Assembly (NCBI RefSeq): GCF_026212465.1
Contig: NC_080062.1
Coordinates: 2,175,001-2,239,000 of the forward strand
DNA: 64,000 nucleotides
Origin: Amaranthus tricolor
Lineage: Eukaryota; Streptophyta; Magnoliopsida; Caryophyllales; Amaranthaceae
Reading direction: 5' to 3'
A model generated the notes under the pieces. That model did no database searches and had not been told where the DNA came from. It saw only the letters and a program-made list of their open reading frames with translations. Positions 1 to 10,450 of this stretch are shown here, in pieces. The number at the start of each line of letters is the position of its first letter. Position 1 is the stretch's first letter. The translations under genes were made by a program, and so were the position numbers.

Positions 1-3
1 CAT

Positions 4-128
<125 letters not shown>

Positions 129-331
129 TATTTCCATGCATCGATTATGGTTATACTTATACCCCAACAATTATACTCACAAGTCGGCACCTGATATTCA
201 CTTCATATCAGCGTTACATAGATTCAGTTGCTAGAAAGTATATAATGTACTTTTTATTGACGGTTTTTAAGAAATTTTCATATTTTTTTATATTAAAATT
301 TACCAATATTTTAAAGAAAAAATATTATAAA

Positions 332-545
332 TGTTAAAAATTAGAGAGATAAGGAGAAAGTAGAATGAGTAAAAGTTAGAAGATGGAGATGTTTTTACTC
401 ATTGGTGTGATTTTTACATTGGTGAACTTCCATATTTATAGGCAAGTTCATCTACAATTACATTGAATACATTCACATTAGGGTAAGTTTATTAATTACG
501 TTTCACACTATATTCATTAATTACCTTTCACACTATATTTCAAAA
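332..545 (-). repeat. 3' LTR of element 1
   Basis: 214 bp. It carries an extra 36 bp relative to the 5' LTR because a segment resembling ATTAATTACsTTTCACACTAT is present twice. On the minus strand it has the TATA-like motif TATAAATATGG (about 430-442). Next to it on the minus strand is the polypurine tract AAGGGGGAG (546-554), which marks it as the 3' LTR. The edge reads CAAAA where the other LTR reads CAACA, a point change in the terminal repeat. Confidence 0.92.
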
Positions 546-703
546 CTCCCCCTTGAATGCATTCTAATTATGTAAAAAAAAATATTATTACAATATTTCT
601 ATTTAATACTGCCTCGTTAAAAACCTTGTCATGAAAAACCCAATGGGATAAAAACCTGAACGAAGGGAAAAAGAGTGCAGTGAGTATGATTCTCCCCCTG
701 AGT

Positions 704-3700
704 TCAACAGATATCTCGTAGATGACACATTCCAATTTTATATACAAGTTGCTCGAATCTCTTTGATGAAAGGGACTTTGTGAATAGATCTGCAAGATTT
801 TCACTTGATTGAATTTGTTTGACTTTTACTATTTTGTACTTCTGGATGTCATGTGCAAAATAAAATTTTGGTGCTATGTGTTTGGTTCTATCCCCTTTTA
901 TGAAGTCTTCACTAACTTGTTCAATACAACTGGTATTATCTTCAAAAATTACAGTTGGAGAATTTATTATCGAGTTTATCCCACATTCTTCTTGAATGTG
1001 ACCAATTACTGACCTTAATCAAACGCATTCTCTACTCGTTTCATAAAGGGCGATCAATTCTGCATGGTTTGATGATGTAGCTGTCAGTGTTTGTTTCGTG
1101 GATCTCCAAGATATTGCGGTACCTCCATATGTGAATACATATCCATTTTGTGATTTAGCCTTATGGGGATCTGATAAGTATCCAGCATCTGCATATCCAA
1201 CAAGAGTAGCATCTTGCTTTGATCTATAAAATAGTCCAAGATCTTTAGTTCCTCGGTAGCGCAACAAATGTTTTATTCCACTCCAATGTGTCTTTGTTGG
1301 TGAATTGCTATGTCTTGCTATAAATTAATAGCGAAAGCAATATCAGGTCTTGTATTATTAGCTAGATACATCAGAGCTCCAATTGCGCTTAATTATGGCA
1401 CTTCAGGGCCAAGAATCTCCTCGTCTTCTTCACAAGGTCGAAATGGATCATCTTTTGGTTTTATTGATCGCACTATCATTGGAGAGCTCAGCAGATGAGT
1501 TTTGTCCATATGAAATCTTTTTAGGACCTTTTCTATATAGTTGGATTGGTGCACAAAGATTTCACCCCTTAAGTGCTCTATTTATAATCCAAGGCAAAAC
1601 TTTGTTTTCCCAAGATCTTTCATTTCAAATTCTTTCATCAAATATTTTTCAGTTTGTTCAAGCTCTTTGGGAGTTCCAATGATATTTAAATCATCAATAT
1701 AAACTGCAATTATAGAAAATCCTGATTGCGTCCGTTTAATAAATACACAAGGACTGATTTGATCATTTTTGAATCCTTCTTTCAGGAGATATTCACTAAG
1801 ACGGTTGTACCACATTCTTCCAGATTGTTTTAGTCCATAAAGTGACCTTTTTAGCTTTATGGAAAATATTTCTCGTGATTGGTGGTTTTCTGGCAACTTA
1901 AGTCCTTCAGGGACTTTAATATAAATGTCTGTATCAAGTGAACCATAAAAATATGCGGTCACAACATCCATAAGTCGCATTTGCAAACTGTTTGAGACAG
2001 TTAGACTTATCAAGAATCTTAGTGTAGTCGCATCTACTACTGGAGAATGTGTTTCTTCATAATCAATCCCTGGTCTTTGGGAAAAACCTTGTGCTACAAG
2101 TCGTGCCTTATATCTAACCAGTTCATCTTTCTCATTTCTTTTTCTTACAAACACCCATTTATAGCCGACCAGTTTTATACCATTTGGTGTTTGGGTAATT
2201 TGTCCAAAACCTTCTCGAATCTCGAGTGACTTTAATTCCGCTTAAATAGCATCTTTCCATTTTGGCCAATCATTCCTACGCCGACATTCTTGTATCGTTC
2301 TTGGTTATATATCATTTTCATCAAGTGTTATTTCGGTGGCGATTGAATGAGCAAGTGCATCATTAACAATAACATTCTTTCGATTCATTTGCCTTTTAGT
2401 TGAAATGTAATTAATCGAAATTTCATTGTTATCTTTGATATCATTATTTTCTTCTTCTCTGAGATTTTCATCCTTATCTCCAAAATTGGTTTCTTTACGA
2501 TTCATTGAAGAAGTAATATTGATAACATTTGCCATTTCATTCAACCTTTTGGATTTTCTTTGTTTTAAATGCTTTGAACCAAGTGGTCTTCCACGCTTCC
2601 GGCGTGCAATAGATTCAATTTCAGTGGCTTTGTTATCAATGAGAATTTCAATTCGTGCCGGAACATTTGCCGCAGGAATATATGATTTTGTCACTTGCTT
2701 TGTTTCTATAAATGCATCAGGTAATATGTTTGCAATATATTGATTATGGACAATTTTTCTAACTTCTTGTTCAGAAACATTTGTTTTTGGATCATAAATT
2801 TTCAAATGCATTGCATTCCATGTGAGATCTATTTCCTTCTTATTTGGGTCCACTTTTTCTCCCCTAAGAATGGGAATATTGTCTCATTAAAATGACAATC
2901 TACAAATCTAGCATTAAATAAATCACCAGTCATTGGTTCTAAATATTTGATAATTGATGGGCATTCAAATTCAACATAAATTCCCATCCTTCTTTGTGGA
3001 CCCATTTTTGTACGTTGGGGTGGTGCAATAGGGAAATATACTGCACATACAAATATTTTCAAGTGTGATATATTTGGTTCTCGACCATGCACTAATTGTT
3101 GTGGTGAATATTTATGATAAGCACTTGGTCTCAATCTTATCAATGACGATGCATGTATTATTGCATGGCCCCACGCAGATGATGGCAATTTCGACCTCAT
3201 TAATAATGGTCTTGCTATTAATTGGAGTCTTTTAAACAATGATTCAGCCATACCATTTTGAGTATAAACATGAGCTATTGGATGTTCTACGTCAATTCTA
3301 ATTGATGTACAATAATCATTAAAAGTTTAAGATGTAAATTCTCCGGCATTGTCAAGCCTTATTCGCTTAATTGTATAATCTGGAAATTGATTTCTCAATC
3401 GAATGATTTGAGCAAGTAATTTCGCAAATGCCACATTTCTAGTTTGTAGGAGACTTACATATGACCATCGTGTTGAAGCATCAATCAATACCATAAAATA
3501 TCTAAATGGCCCAGAAGCAGGATTAATTGGCTCACATATATCTCCATGAATTCTTTCTAAAAATTTAGGAGTTTCAGTAGCAATTTTATTTAAAGATGGT
3601 CTAATTATCAATTTTCCTTGTGAGTATGCAGAACATGATAATTCATTTGGTTGGGGAATTCTCATTTTCTTCATTGGATGTCCAATTGAATTTTCAATAA

Positions 3701-4204
3701 TTTTTCGCATAATTCCCACACTAGATGACCCAATCGGTCATGCCATAAATTCATCATTTCTTTATTATCTAACTTCTGGTTAGACACCATGTTTATCTCA
3801 ACCGATTTAATGTTAATGCGATATAATCCCGATGAGTATGCTGGTAATTTTTCATGAATGCTTTTCTTGCAGTATTTTTCAGATGTCATGCATACATATT
3901 CAGTATGATTTTCGGTCATTGTTTCTAAATGATAACCATTTTGGCGTACATCTTTGAAACTTATGAGATTTTGTCGAGATTTACTCGAATATAAAGCATC
4001 ATTAATTACTAGTTTTGTCCCATTAGGAAGTATTATTTGACCTTTTCCATATCCTTCTATTAGTGTAGTAGTTCCAGAGATTGTGGTGACATCTGCTTTC
4101 ACTATCTTCAACTCAGAAAAGTATTCTTTGTGCTTTAGGATAGTGTGAGTTGTTCCACTATCTAGGAGGCATTGATATTTGAATCCATTTTCAAACTGAT
4201 CCAT
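704..4204 (-). pseudogene. pol of element 1 (protease-integrase-RT-RNase H), broken
   Basis: Starts at MDQFENGF (4204) after a 132-nt spacer from the gag stop. Domains in order: aspartic protease with intact DSGTTHTIL (about 4155); pre-integrase LWHDRLGH; integrase core with HGDI, LIDAST and RLDNAGEF, then AESLFKRLQL carrying the third acidic residue; an AT-hook-like RKRGRPLGSK in the linker (about 2590); reverse transcriptase (RYKARLVAQGF, VYIDDLNIIG) in 1582-2154; RNase H with SDPHKAKSQNGYVF and the terminal DLFTKSLP region. It ends MCHLRDIC-stop near 704. There are breaks at about 3671-3719, 3320, 2853, 2250, 1582, 1267 and 1019 (TGA for Trp). Confidence 0.92.
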
Positions 4205-4336
4205 ATCTTCATATTAAATAAATAGATAGTTAAAATAAAATTTCATTAATGTTAGATGATATCAATACATCAAAAGGAGATTGCACATAAAAAGGAAATA
4301 CAACTAAATAAGCACCACAACATTGTTAAAAAAAAT

Positions 4337-5502
4337 TCAAATATCTTCGTCATATTCTTTATCATTTTCATCGCCATCTAAATAGAAGTCTGAATGGTCA
4401 AGATTAGGCATTGACGTGCTTGCTTTATTATAAGGATCGACATTAGGCGTTGAGGAGCTTGCTTCATTAAAGTTTGCTTCCACACCTTTTCCCTTTTTCT
4501 CTTGGGAAGCTATATACAGCTCCACCAAATGTTTGCAGTACGACATGTACGTGCCCAATGCCCTATCATGCCACATTTGTAACAAATACTATCTTTTCCT
4601 TCTTGATGGCTATTTTTATTGTGATATCCAACTTGTTTACCCCTTCAAGAATTATTATTGTAATGACCATTTTGATAATTTTGGGGAAAGTGGCCTCTAC
4701 CGAATCCTTGAAACTTTCTACCATGTCCATTAAATTTTCCATGACCTTTATTTTCGCGTCCTCTTCCTCGGAAATTTCCGCGTCCTCTACCAAGGTTATT
4801 ATAATTTTCACGGCCTTTATTTTCAACAGCATGTGCTTCAGGCACATGTGTTTTAGTAGAGTGTGTCTCACGGATAGTTTGAGATCCAATAGGTCTCATA
4901 TTATGATTTTTTCAGACAAGATCATTATGTTGTTCAGCCGATGAGAGTACTACACTCAGATCTGAATATCTTTTGAAATTTCTTTTCCTATATTGTTGTT
5001 GCAGAATAATATTTGATGAATGAAAAGTAGATAATATGAGTTCAATCATTCCTGCATCAGTCACCGGGTGCTCACAATATTTTAACATTGATGCAATTCG
5101 GTATAATGTTGAATTGTACTCACTGAGAGTCTTAAAATCAGAAAATCTTAATTCCTTCCACTCATGGCTAGCTTGTGGAAGAAGCACCCTTTTGTAGTGA
5201 TCAAATCTTTCAACAGAAGAGTCCCACAATGTTTTGGGATCTTTTACGAATAAATATTCAGATTTAAAGCTATCATGAATATGTTGCCTCAAGAGGACTA
5301 AGGCTTTGGCCTTTTCTTGATTTGTAGCTACCTTTATTTTGGTAGCTTGAGTTCCATCTATTGGATCCTTTTCTTTTACTTCCAATACAGTATGTTCAAG
5401 TCCTTGAGCTTCTAAGTTCATGATAGCATCTCCTTTCCATTCTAAGAATTTTTGTTCAGTTAAGTCTAATATGTTGAATAGTCTTTTGGTAATTTTTGTC
5501 AT
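4337..5502 (-). pseudogene. gag of element 1 (copia-type capsid/nucleocapsid), broken
   Basis: The likely start is MTKITKRLFNILDL at 5502. The 26 codons of open frame upstream read as leader. Residues 1-~195 are the copia gag core (LTEQKFLEWK..., LLRQHI..., LWDSSVERF...). Then comes an Arg/Gly-rich RNA-binding stretch (GRGRGNFRGRGRE) and a CX2CX4HX4C zinc knuckle (CYKCGMIGHWARTC, around 4550-4590). The acidic C-terminus ends DEDI-stop at 4337. At least two frame changes or stops near 4912 and 4585-4645 break it. Element 2's gag ends at the equivalent place with its own stop. Confidence 0.88.
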
Positions 5503-5683
5503 ACTTGCTACATAATATATAATTGTTTTGTAAGTATATGACAATGCGATAATTCTTATATTTTCATAATAATAAACCATTAGAAAAAATTATGATGTTT
5601 TAATTTCATAATCTTCTCCCCTTGGTTTATTATTATGAATTTGTTGTAAATAATAAATTTAAGAATAAATCAAGAACAAGAGA

Positions 5684-5736
<53 letters not shown>
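5684..5736. repeat. (AAT)n microsatellite in element 1 leader
   Basis: About 17 AAT units between ORF-B and gag. Element 2 instead has TA/CA repeats in its leader, so the leader appears prone to repeat expansion. Confidence 0.9.
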
Positions 5737-5740
<4 letters not shown>

Positions 5741-5896
5741 GAGAAAAAAAATTAAAGACAATAAATGCTAAAGAGGGTAAAAAAATAGCATTTACATAAT
5801 ATATTAGTATAATTTATCATACAAAATGCACTAACAAACAAAAGAAATATGACAAAGAAAATCATGTGCATTTTGTTTCTTCTTCTTCAAAATAAA

Positions 5897-6052
5897 TTAC
5901 TTCTTCATAATTATTATAAATCCTAATGCTACAAGAAGAACCACCAAACCCATAATTAAGGAGATATATAATTTGAGTTTGACAAAATTTTCTTCAAATC
6001 TCAAAGTATGGGAAGAGGAAGAAGATGAATTGTTTCTGTAATGGTGGTACAT
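5897..6052 (-). CDS. Leader ORF-B of element 1 (51 aa, single hydrophobic helix)
   Basis: Short frame from ATG at 6052 to TAA at 5897. Residues 1-28 are polar and Ser/His-rich (MYHHYRNNSSSSSS). Residues ~29-49 form one hydrophobic segment containing ISLIMGLVVLLVALGFIII, ending KK-stop. Element 2 has a 46-codon frame in the same position whose helix aligns (IIM-L-VLLVAL...II-K-stop). This predicts a small tail-anchored-like membrane peptide with a basic C-terminus. Its function is unknown. It is too short for most ORF callers. It could alternatively be a regulatory upstream ORF. Confidence 0.55.
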   Translation of the reverse strand: MYHHYRNNSSSSSSHTLRFEENFVKLKLYISLIMGLVVLLVALGFIIIMKK

Positions 6053-6314
6053 TGTCGGTGGAAGGAAGAAGGAGAAGGAGGGTTTTTGATGTAAAGAGTA
6101 AAGTTGAAAGGATAAGGGGTATGTAGTAAAAAAAATTGGGGTAATCCGATTTTAAAGAGGGTTATCCCAAATTGTACAATATACCGTATTATTTGTATAC
6201 TTAAAAGAAATACGTAAAATAAAAGGTAAATAAAAAATGCACATGGATATAAATGCAAATACTGCAAATAAAAAATGCACATATAAATATACGAGAATGA
6301 AAAAATAATGCTAA

Positions 6315-6530
6315 CCGTCCATTTAGGCGGTAAAAGAAAAACAATCAGCCAACCATATAGGCGGTTTAAAGAATAACAAAAGAAATAAATAATACTAACT
6401 GTCCATTTAGGCGGTAAAAAAAGTTAACCAGCCATATAGGCGGTAAAAAAAGTTAACCAGCCATATAGGCGGTATAAAATAAAATAATAACAAAAGCAAT
6501 AAAGTGTCTTTGTCATCCATAAAGGTGACG
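6315..6530 (-). repeat. Iterated leader motif (CCGCCTATATGG-like), six copies
   Basis: On the minus strand the core ACCGCC-TA-TATGG is repeated at about 6457-6474, 6428-6445, 6399-6416, 6346-6367 and 6315-6332, with a diverged copy at 6512-6530. Spacing is irregular except for one exact tandem pair 29 bp apart. It sits directly downstream of ORF-A. Element 2 carries three copies in the same place. Confidence 0.7.
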
Positions 6531-6549
6531 TATTGTCCAATAAATTATT

Positions 6550-6939
6550 TTATGGGTCTTTTAAATTTATCTTGCAACGTTCAGTGCTTGTTTCTCCCTC
6601 ATCGTCTTTGGTTCTTTTATTACTTGATGAGGGTTTATTTTCAGTTGATGTTGTTGGGGCATTATTAGTTGGTTGTGTTGATGAATTATTTGTTGGTCGT
6701 ACTGGTGGAATATTAGTCGGTGGAACTAGTAGATTATTAGTTGGTCGTACATGTGAATTACGAGTTGGTAGTACTGGTGGACCATTAGTATTGTTGGGAT
6801 TATTATGTCGGAGGTGATGTAAATCAGTCCTTGCTGGGTTTGTAGTGAAGGGTATGGAATTATGCTCAATTATAAAATATAAAAATGTGTTAAAAACACT
6901 TTGGATGACGATGTTGATATCATTTGATTGTTGGTCCAT
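6550..6939 (-). CDS. Leader ORF-A of element 1 (129 aa, Pro/Thr/Asn-rich, unknown function)
   Basis: Begins ATG 88 nt inside the 5' LTR, the same distance as in element 2. The N-terminal ~27 residues (MDQQSNDINIVIQ...) align closely with the element 2 frame: MDQQSN-INI-IQ-V-NT-LYFI-E. The shared TTNPA and NPNNT motifs follow. Residues ~50-100 are low-complexity with repeated PTNN/PPTN/RPTNN units. The C-terminus has a basic cluster SNKRTKDDEGETSTER that could be a nuclear-localisation signal. There is no cysteine motif, no protease-like or chromodomain-like motif and no signal peptide. It lies far upstream of gag in a different reading frame. I do not recognise a family. It may be an accessory protein or a regulatory upstream ORF. 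Conservation between two diverged copies supports real coding use. Confidence 0.6.
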   Translation of the reverse strand: MDQQSNDINIVIQSVFNTFLYFIIEHNSIPFTTNPARTDLHHLRHNNPNNTNGPPVLPTRNSHVRPTNNLLVPPTNIPPVRPTNNSSTQPTNNAPTTSTENKPSSSNKRTKDDEGETSTERCKINLKDP

Positions 6940-7011
6940 TTGTGGGTACCGATGAAGAAAAATGCTTAATTAGGTTTTAAAAATATTACCTTCTTGATTA
7001 TTAAGGATAGA

Positions 7012-7027
7012 ATTGGTGCTGATAACG
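7012..7027 (-). other. Primer-binding site of element 1 (non-iMet type)
   Basis: Immediately inside the 5' LTR the minus strand reads CGTTATCAGCACCAAT. The same CGTTATCAGCACCA follows the 5' LTR of element 2. It does not match the usual plant copia initiator-Met site TGGTATCAGAGC. The tRNA, or tRNA fragment, that primes here is not identified. Confidence 0.75.
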
Positions 7028-7205
7028 TGTTAAAACTTAGAGAGATAAGGAGGAAGTAGAATGAGTAAAAGTTAGAAGATGGAGATGTTTTTACTCATTG
7101 GTGTGATTTTTACATTGGTGAACTTTCATATTTATAGGCACGTTCATCTACAATTACATTGAATGCATTATATTCATTAATTACCTTTCACATTATATTT
7201 CAACA
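7028..7205 (-). repeat. 5' LTR of element 1
   Basis: 178 bp with TGTT/AACA ends and a TATAAATATG-type motif on the minus strand near 7125-7137. It should hold the promoter for the element's genomic RNA. About 4% aligned divergence from its partner suggests an insertion younger than element 2. Confidence 0.92.
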
Positions 7206-7492
7206 ATAAAGTAGAATATTATATGTACGGAGCTGGCATACAGTGAGCGAATGAGTATTGGGTTCATTACGTATAACCACTACACATGGTCGTAGATTAG
7301 ACTATTCATACTTAAATATCCGTCCATAACTTATCAGTTGGTAATCGTATTCACTATAACTGAGGGGATGCAATCCAAAACCTAAAATTATTTTCCCCAA
7401 CTATGCACAATACACGTGGTAATGCATTTATGTAGAAATGTATATTTTAATAAAATGGCATAATAATTTCTAATTATTTTTCGTATTTTATA
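7206..7492. other. Unannotated flank between element 1 and the MITE cluster
   Basis: No coding frame or recognised repeat seen. Confidence 0.5.
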
Positions 7493-7734
7493 CTTCCTCC
7501 TATTCGCTCAATGTGTCCCATTTTACTTTTCATCATTTTTTAGGTGGTTAAATGGGATCACATTTGAAAAACAATGTAGTATTTTTAAATTTTAATAGAG
7601 GTAAAGTAGAGTTAGTAGGTGTAAAAGTATGAAAAGGGTAGGTTTAGTAAGGGTAAATTGGTAAAGTTAACACACGAAAAATAAATATGAGACATTTAAA
7701 GTGACTTAACCAAATAAGAAGATGAGACGCTTAA
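7493..7734. mobile_element. Probable Stowaway-like MITE, degraded
   Basis: The left end reads CTTCCTCCTATTCGCTCAAT after TA, close to Stowaway termini. The right end (AAATAAGAAGATGAGACGCTTAAG) is a weak inverted match. It abuts the Tourist-like element. No complete target duplication can be read. Confidence 0.35.
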
Positions 7735-9851
7735 GTCGATTGGATTGAGTGTAAATATTTAAGGGGTAAATAAAAGTCAAATTAGGAAAACAAAGTTAAT
7801 TAGATAGAAGTTTAAAGAAATTTGATTATTAGAAAGGTGGAAAAATTTGTAACACCCTCAAAATAGGTCGAACTTTTGAAAACACCTTTAATGAAAAGAC
7901 TTAACGACTAAAAAATAACTTAATAACTTTAAATCCAATAAAGGGTCTTACAACATAAGAAAAGACTGAAACGCAATCTATGTCCGTATAAAATTTAAAC
8001 AACTTAAGGTAAAATTTAAACTGAAACACGACTCTATTAAAAACTATGTTTCTAGTTGATCCTCACTCCACGATTCCCACGCAATCAATAACTTACAACA
8101 TAAGAATTCAAGAAAAACAAGGGAAAAACTCCCAAAATCAGAAAATTGAGTAATTCCAACTCCATCCCATAAAACGATTAAGTTTGAAAATGATTTAAGA
8201 AAATAAAATATAATCAGATTGAAAATAATTTTAGAAAATAATATATAGCTGAGTTAAAAAAAACAATTTGTGAAAACAACATATATAATATCACGTAAAC
8301 CAATTTATTAATTTGATATTTAATAATGATAAACACATAATCAATTTTTAATTTGAGGGAACGGGAACGCCAGTAGGCCGAGGCTTTACCCCTATAACTA
8401 CTTCATCAAGAGGTCGTCACCCCAAATAATTCAAGGCTAGCAGAGTAGTCTGGAACACTAGTGTGCACACCCCTTCTACTTGGATCACAACAAATAGAAG
8501 GAATACCAAACATTGTATCAAGTATCAAAAATAATAATACTTGTCGGCGGCTATACTAACCAAACAGGACAACCTGTTCATCACCCTTATACTTGGATCA
8601 CAACAAATATAAGAGCTTCAATTCCCTCGTGTTACACTTTACGTGATTTAATATATTTTAATAATTAGTCGCATGCACACAAACATATAGTCAAACATAC
8701 ATTATACATTTTATTTTATGATCATAGGTTTTCCCAAAAAAATATATCTCAAGAATATTCAATTGTAATATTAATATCATAATGTTTTTCTCCCAAATTC
8801 AATCGCTTTTAAAATCATTATTAAAATAATAATATAACTTTCATCAAAATAATAATATTTTAAGTATTTCTCATTCAAATTAAACCGTATCTAAATTCGT
8901 TATTAAAATAATAATATAAATTTTATCAAAATAGTAATTATAAATTCAAGTTTGACAAAAATAATAGTAGATATAATTTGAGAATATATAAAACATAATA
9001 TCATAGATGGACATTGAGAATTACCTTGTCACGCGATCCTAGACAAACGTACGCTCCTAATAATCTTTGTCTACGAATTCGCTGTCTACACGATAAAATA
9101 ATGTATCTCAAATTAATACCCCGATCAACCCAATCGAAATAAATAAATTAAAAGACTCTCGATTTATATTTTATAATTTATTTAAAATGACAAATTTTTA
9201 AGTGTAGTTAAAATTTTAAAAATTAGTAGTAATAGTTTTAAAAGAAAAGGACAAAGTGTAAATAATAAAAGGATTATAAAAAAAGAAAAAAATATATAAA
9301 GGTGCTTTAGAAAACTTAGGAAATTTGGTACTGGTTACCAATACCCACGAAAAGAAACACGGGAAATAAGAGAAAGAGAAGGAAGAAGGTGTCGGCCGGC
9401 GATGGCTCCGGTGGCCACCATTCCACGCCGGTGGTATCCCGGTGACTGCCATATCACCGGAAAACTAAGGTCAGAAATACTTTCTTTTTTTTAAAAAAAA
9501 ATTTCTGAAATTTGTTTTTATAGATTTATTATTACTACTTTATTTATTTATTATTATTATATTATTTTTTAAAAAAAGCGAATGTTACAAAATTGGTTAG
9601 AAGGTAATGAAAATAGATAAAACAACAATTATTTCCTCGGGTATAAATTTACCCTAAGAGAGGGTTGGGGAATACTTTACTCCAAATAAGGGAAATCATC
9701 ATTCTTTTTTATTTATCTTTTTTACTTTACTTTCATTCTACATCTTTTACTAGTATTTCAATTACTTCATTTGCACCTCCATTTACCTTTATATTACTAA
9801 TTTGATTTTTTTTTACCCTCTTAAATATTTATACTCAATTCAAGTAACCCC
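7735..9851. mobile_element. Tourist-like MITE copy 1, split by an LTR insertion
   Basis: 7735-7847 matches the left third and 9590-9851 the right two thirds of the intact copy at 39185-39553. Examples are AGTGTAAATATTTAAGGGGT on the left and TTTTTACTTTACTTTCATTC on the right. A TTA is present at both outer edges. The 1742-bp interruption is the solo LTR below. Without the insert the element would be about 375 bp. Confidence 0.8.
7848..9589. mobile_element. Probable Ty3/gypsy solo LTR inserted in the MITE
   Basis: 1742 bp beginning TGTAACACCC and ending TGTTACA, the typical termini of many plant Ty3/gypsy LTRs. It is flanked by the 5-bp duplication AAATT (7843-7847 and 9590-9594) and interrupts a MITE whose uninterrupted copy lies elsewhere in the window. 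No gag or pol frame is present inside. The terminal repeat is short and the internal sequence shows no second copy, which fits a solo LTR rather than a full element. An alternative is a non-autonomous element with short terminal repeats. Confidence 0.7.
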
Positions 9852-10166
9852 TTAGTGTGAATAGGATAAAGTATATACCAAGAATTTATGTGAAATAATT
9901 AGACGGCTGTATGTATTTTTATTATGTTAGGGTACGTATACTACTGCCATAACCATAAGTAGAACCACTTTATATGATGTAATAATCTGGCATGACTCAC
10001 AACCATACGACATAAATATTTATTTTGTTTGGTACACCATATTATCATTGTGTTTATGTTTTTGGTCGTAAATGAAACACGTCAGCTTGCCCAAGAAAAA
10101 AATAAAATTAATAATAGTATTTTTTTTGTTGGGATAATTTGCAATGTTTTTGTTGTAGGTTAATTT

Positions 10167-10450
10167 TGTCAATAAACCAACTTAATCAGAAGCTTAAATT
10201 GATAATTGAGCCCTTAAAATATGTTATATATTCTAACACAACCCCTTACATAAGAGTCTATTGGATTAAAAGTGTAGATGCAACACAGACAATTTTCATA
10301 CCAGATGCGAAATATTCCACTTGAATTTGAAGGGTGATTGAGATTCAAACATGTAATTTCTCGTGACGTTGGCTCTAATACCATGTTAACTAACCAACTC
10401 AACTTAAAACTTAAGTTTGAAAGGTACTCAATTAAAATGTTTTAATCTAA
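10167..10450 (-). mobile_element. TRIM-like miniature LTR element
   Basis: Read on the minus strand: a short terminal repeat (about 65-72 bp) begins TGTTAGAATATATAACAT and is found degraded at both ends (10167-10238 and 10384-10450). Directly inside the 5' copy is TGGTATTAGAGCC, one mismatch from the initiator-Met primer site TGGTATCAGAGCC. A purine tract AAGGGGTTG precedes the other repeat. The internal region is only 145 bp and non-coding. This is the layout of a terminal-repeat retrotransposon in miniature. Confidence 0.6.

Larger units (their letters stand above)
332..7205 (-). mobile_element. Complete Ty1/copia LTR retrotransposon, element 1
   Basis: Seen: near-identical ends of 214 bp (332-545) and 178 bp (7028-7205) with TGTT...AACA termini on the plus strand, flanked by a perfect 5-bp target duplication ATAAA (327-331 and 7206-7210). 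The element runs on the minus strand. Order from its 5' end: LTR, primer-binding site, leader with two small ORFs, gag with zinc knuckle, then protease, integrase, reverse transcriptase and RNase H, polypurine tract, LTR. Integrase before reverse transcriptase defines Ty1/copia. The two LTRs differ at about 7 aligned positions plus one 36-bp gap. Gag and pol carry several stops and frameshifts, so this copy is not autonomous. It is the same family as the element at 16124-22894. Lineage within copia is not assigned. Confidence 0.95.

Noticed and set aside
809..1012. Plus-strand frames inside element 1 (also 1310-1682, 2426-2743, 4474-4944)
   Set aside because: Antisense shadows of gag-pol coding sequence on the minus strand.
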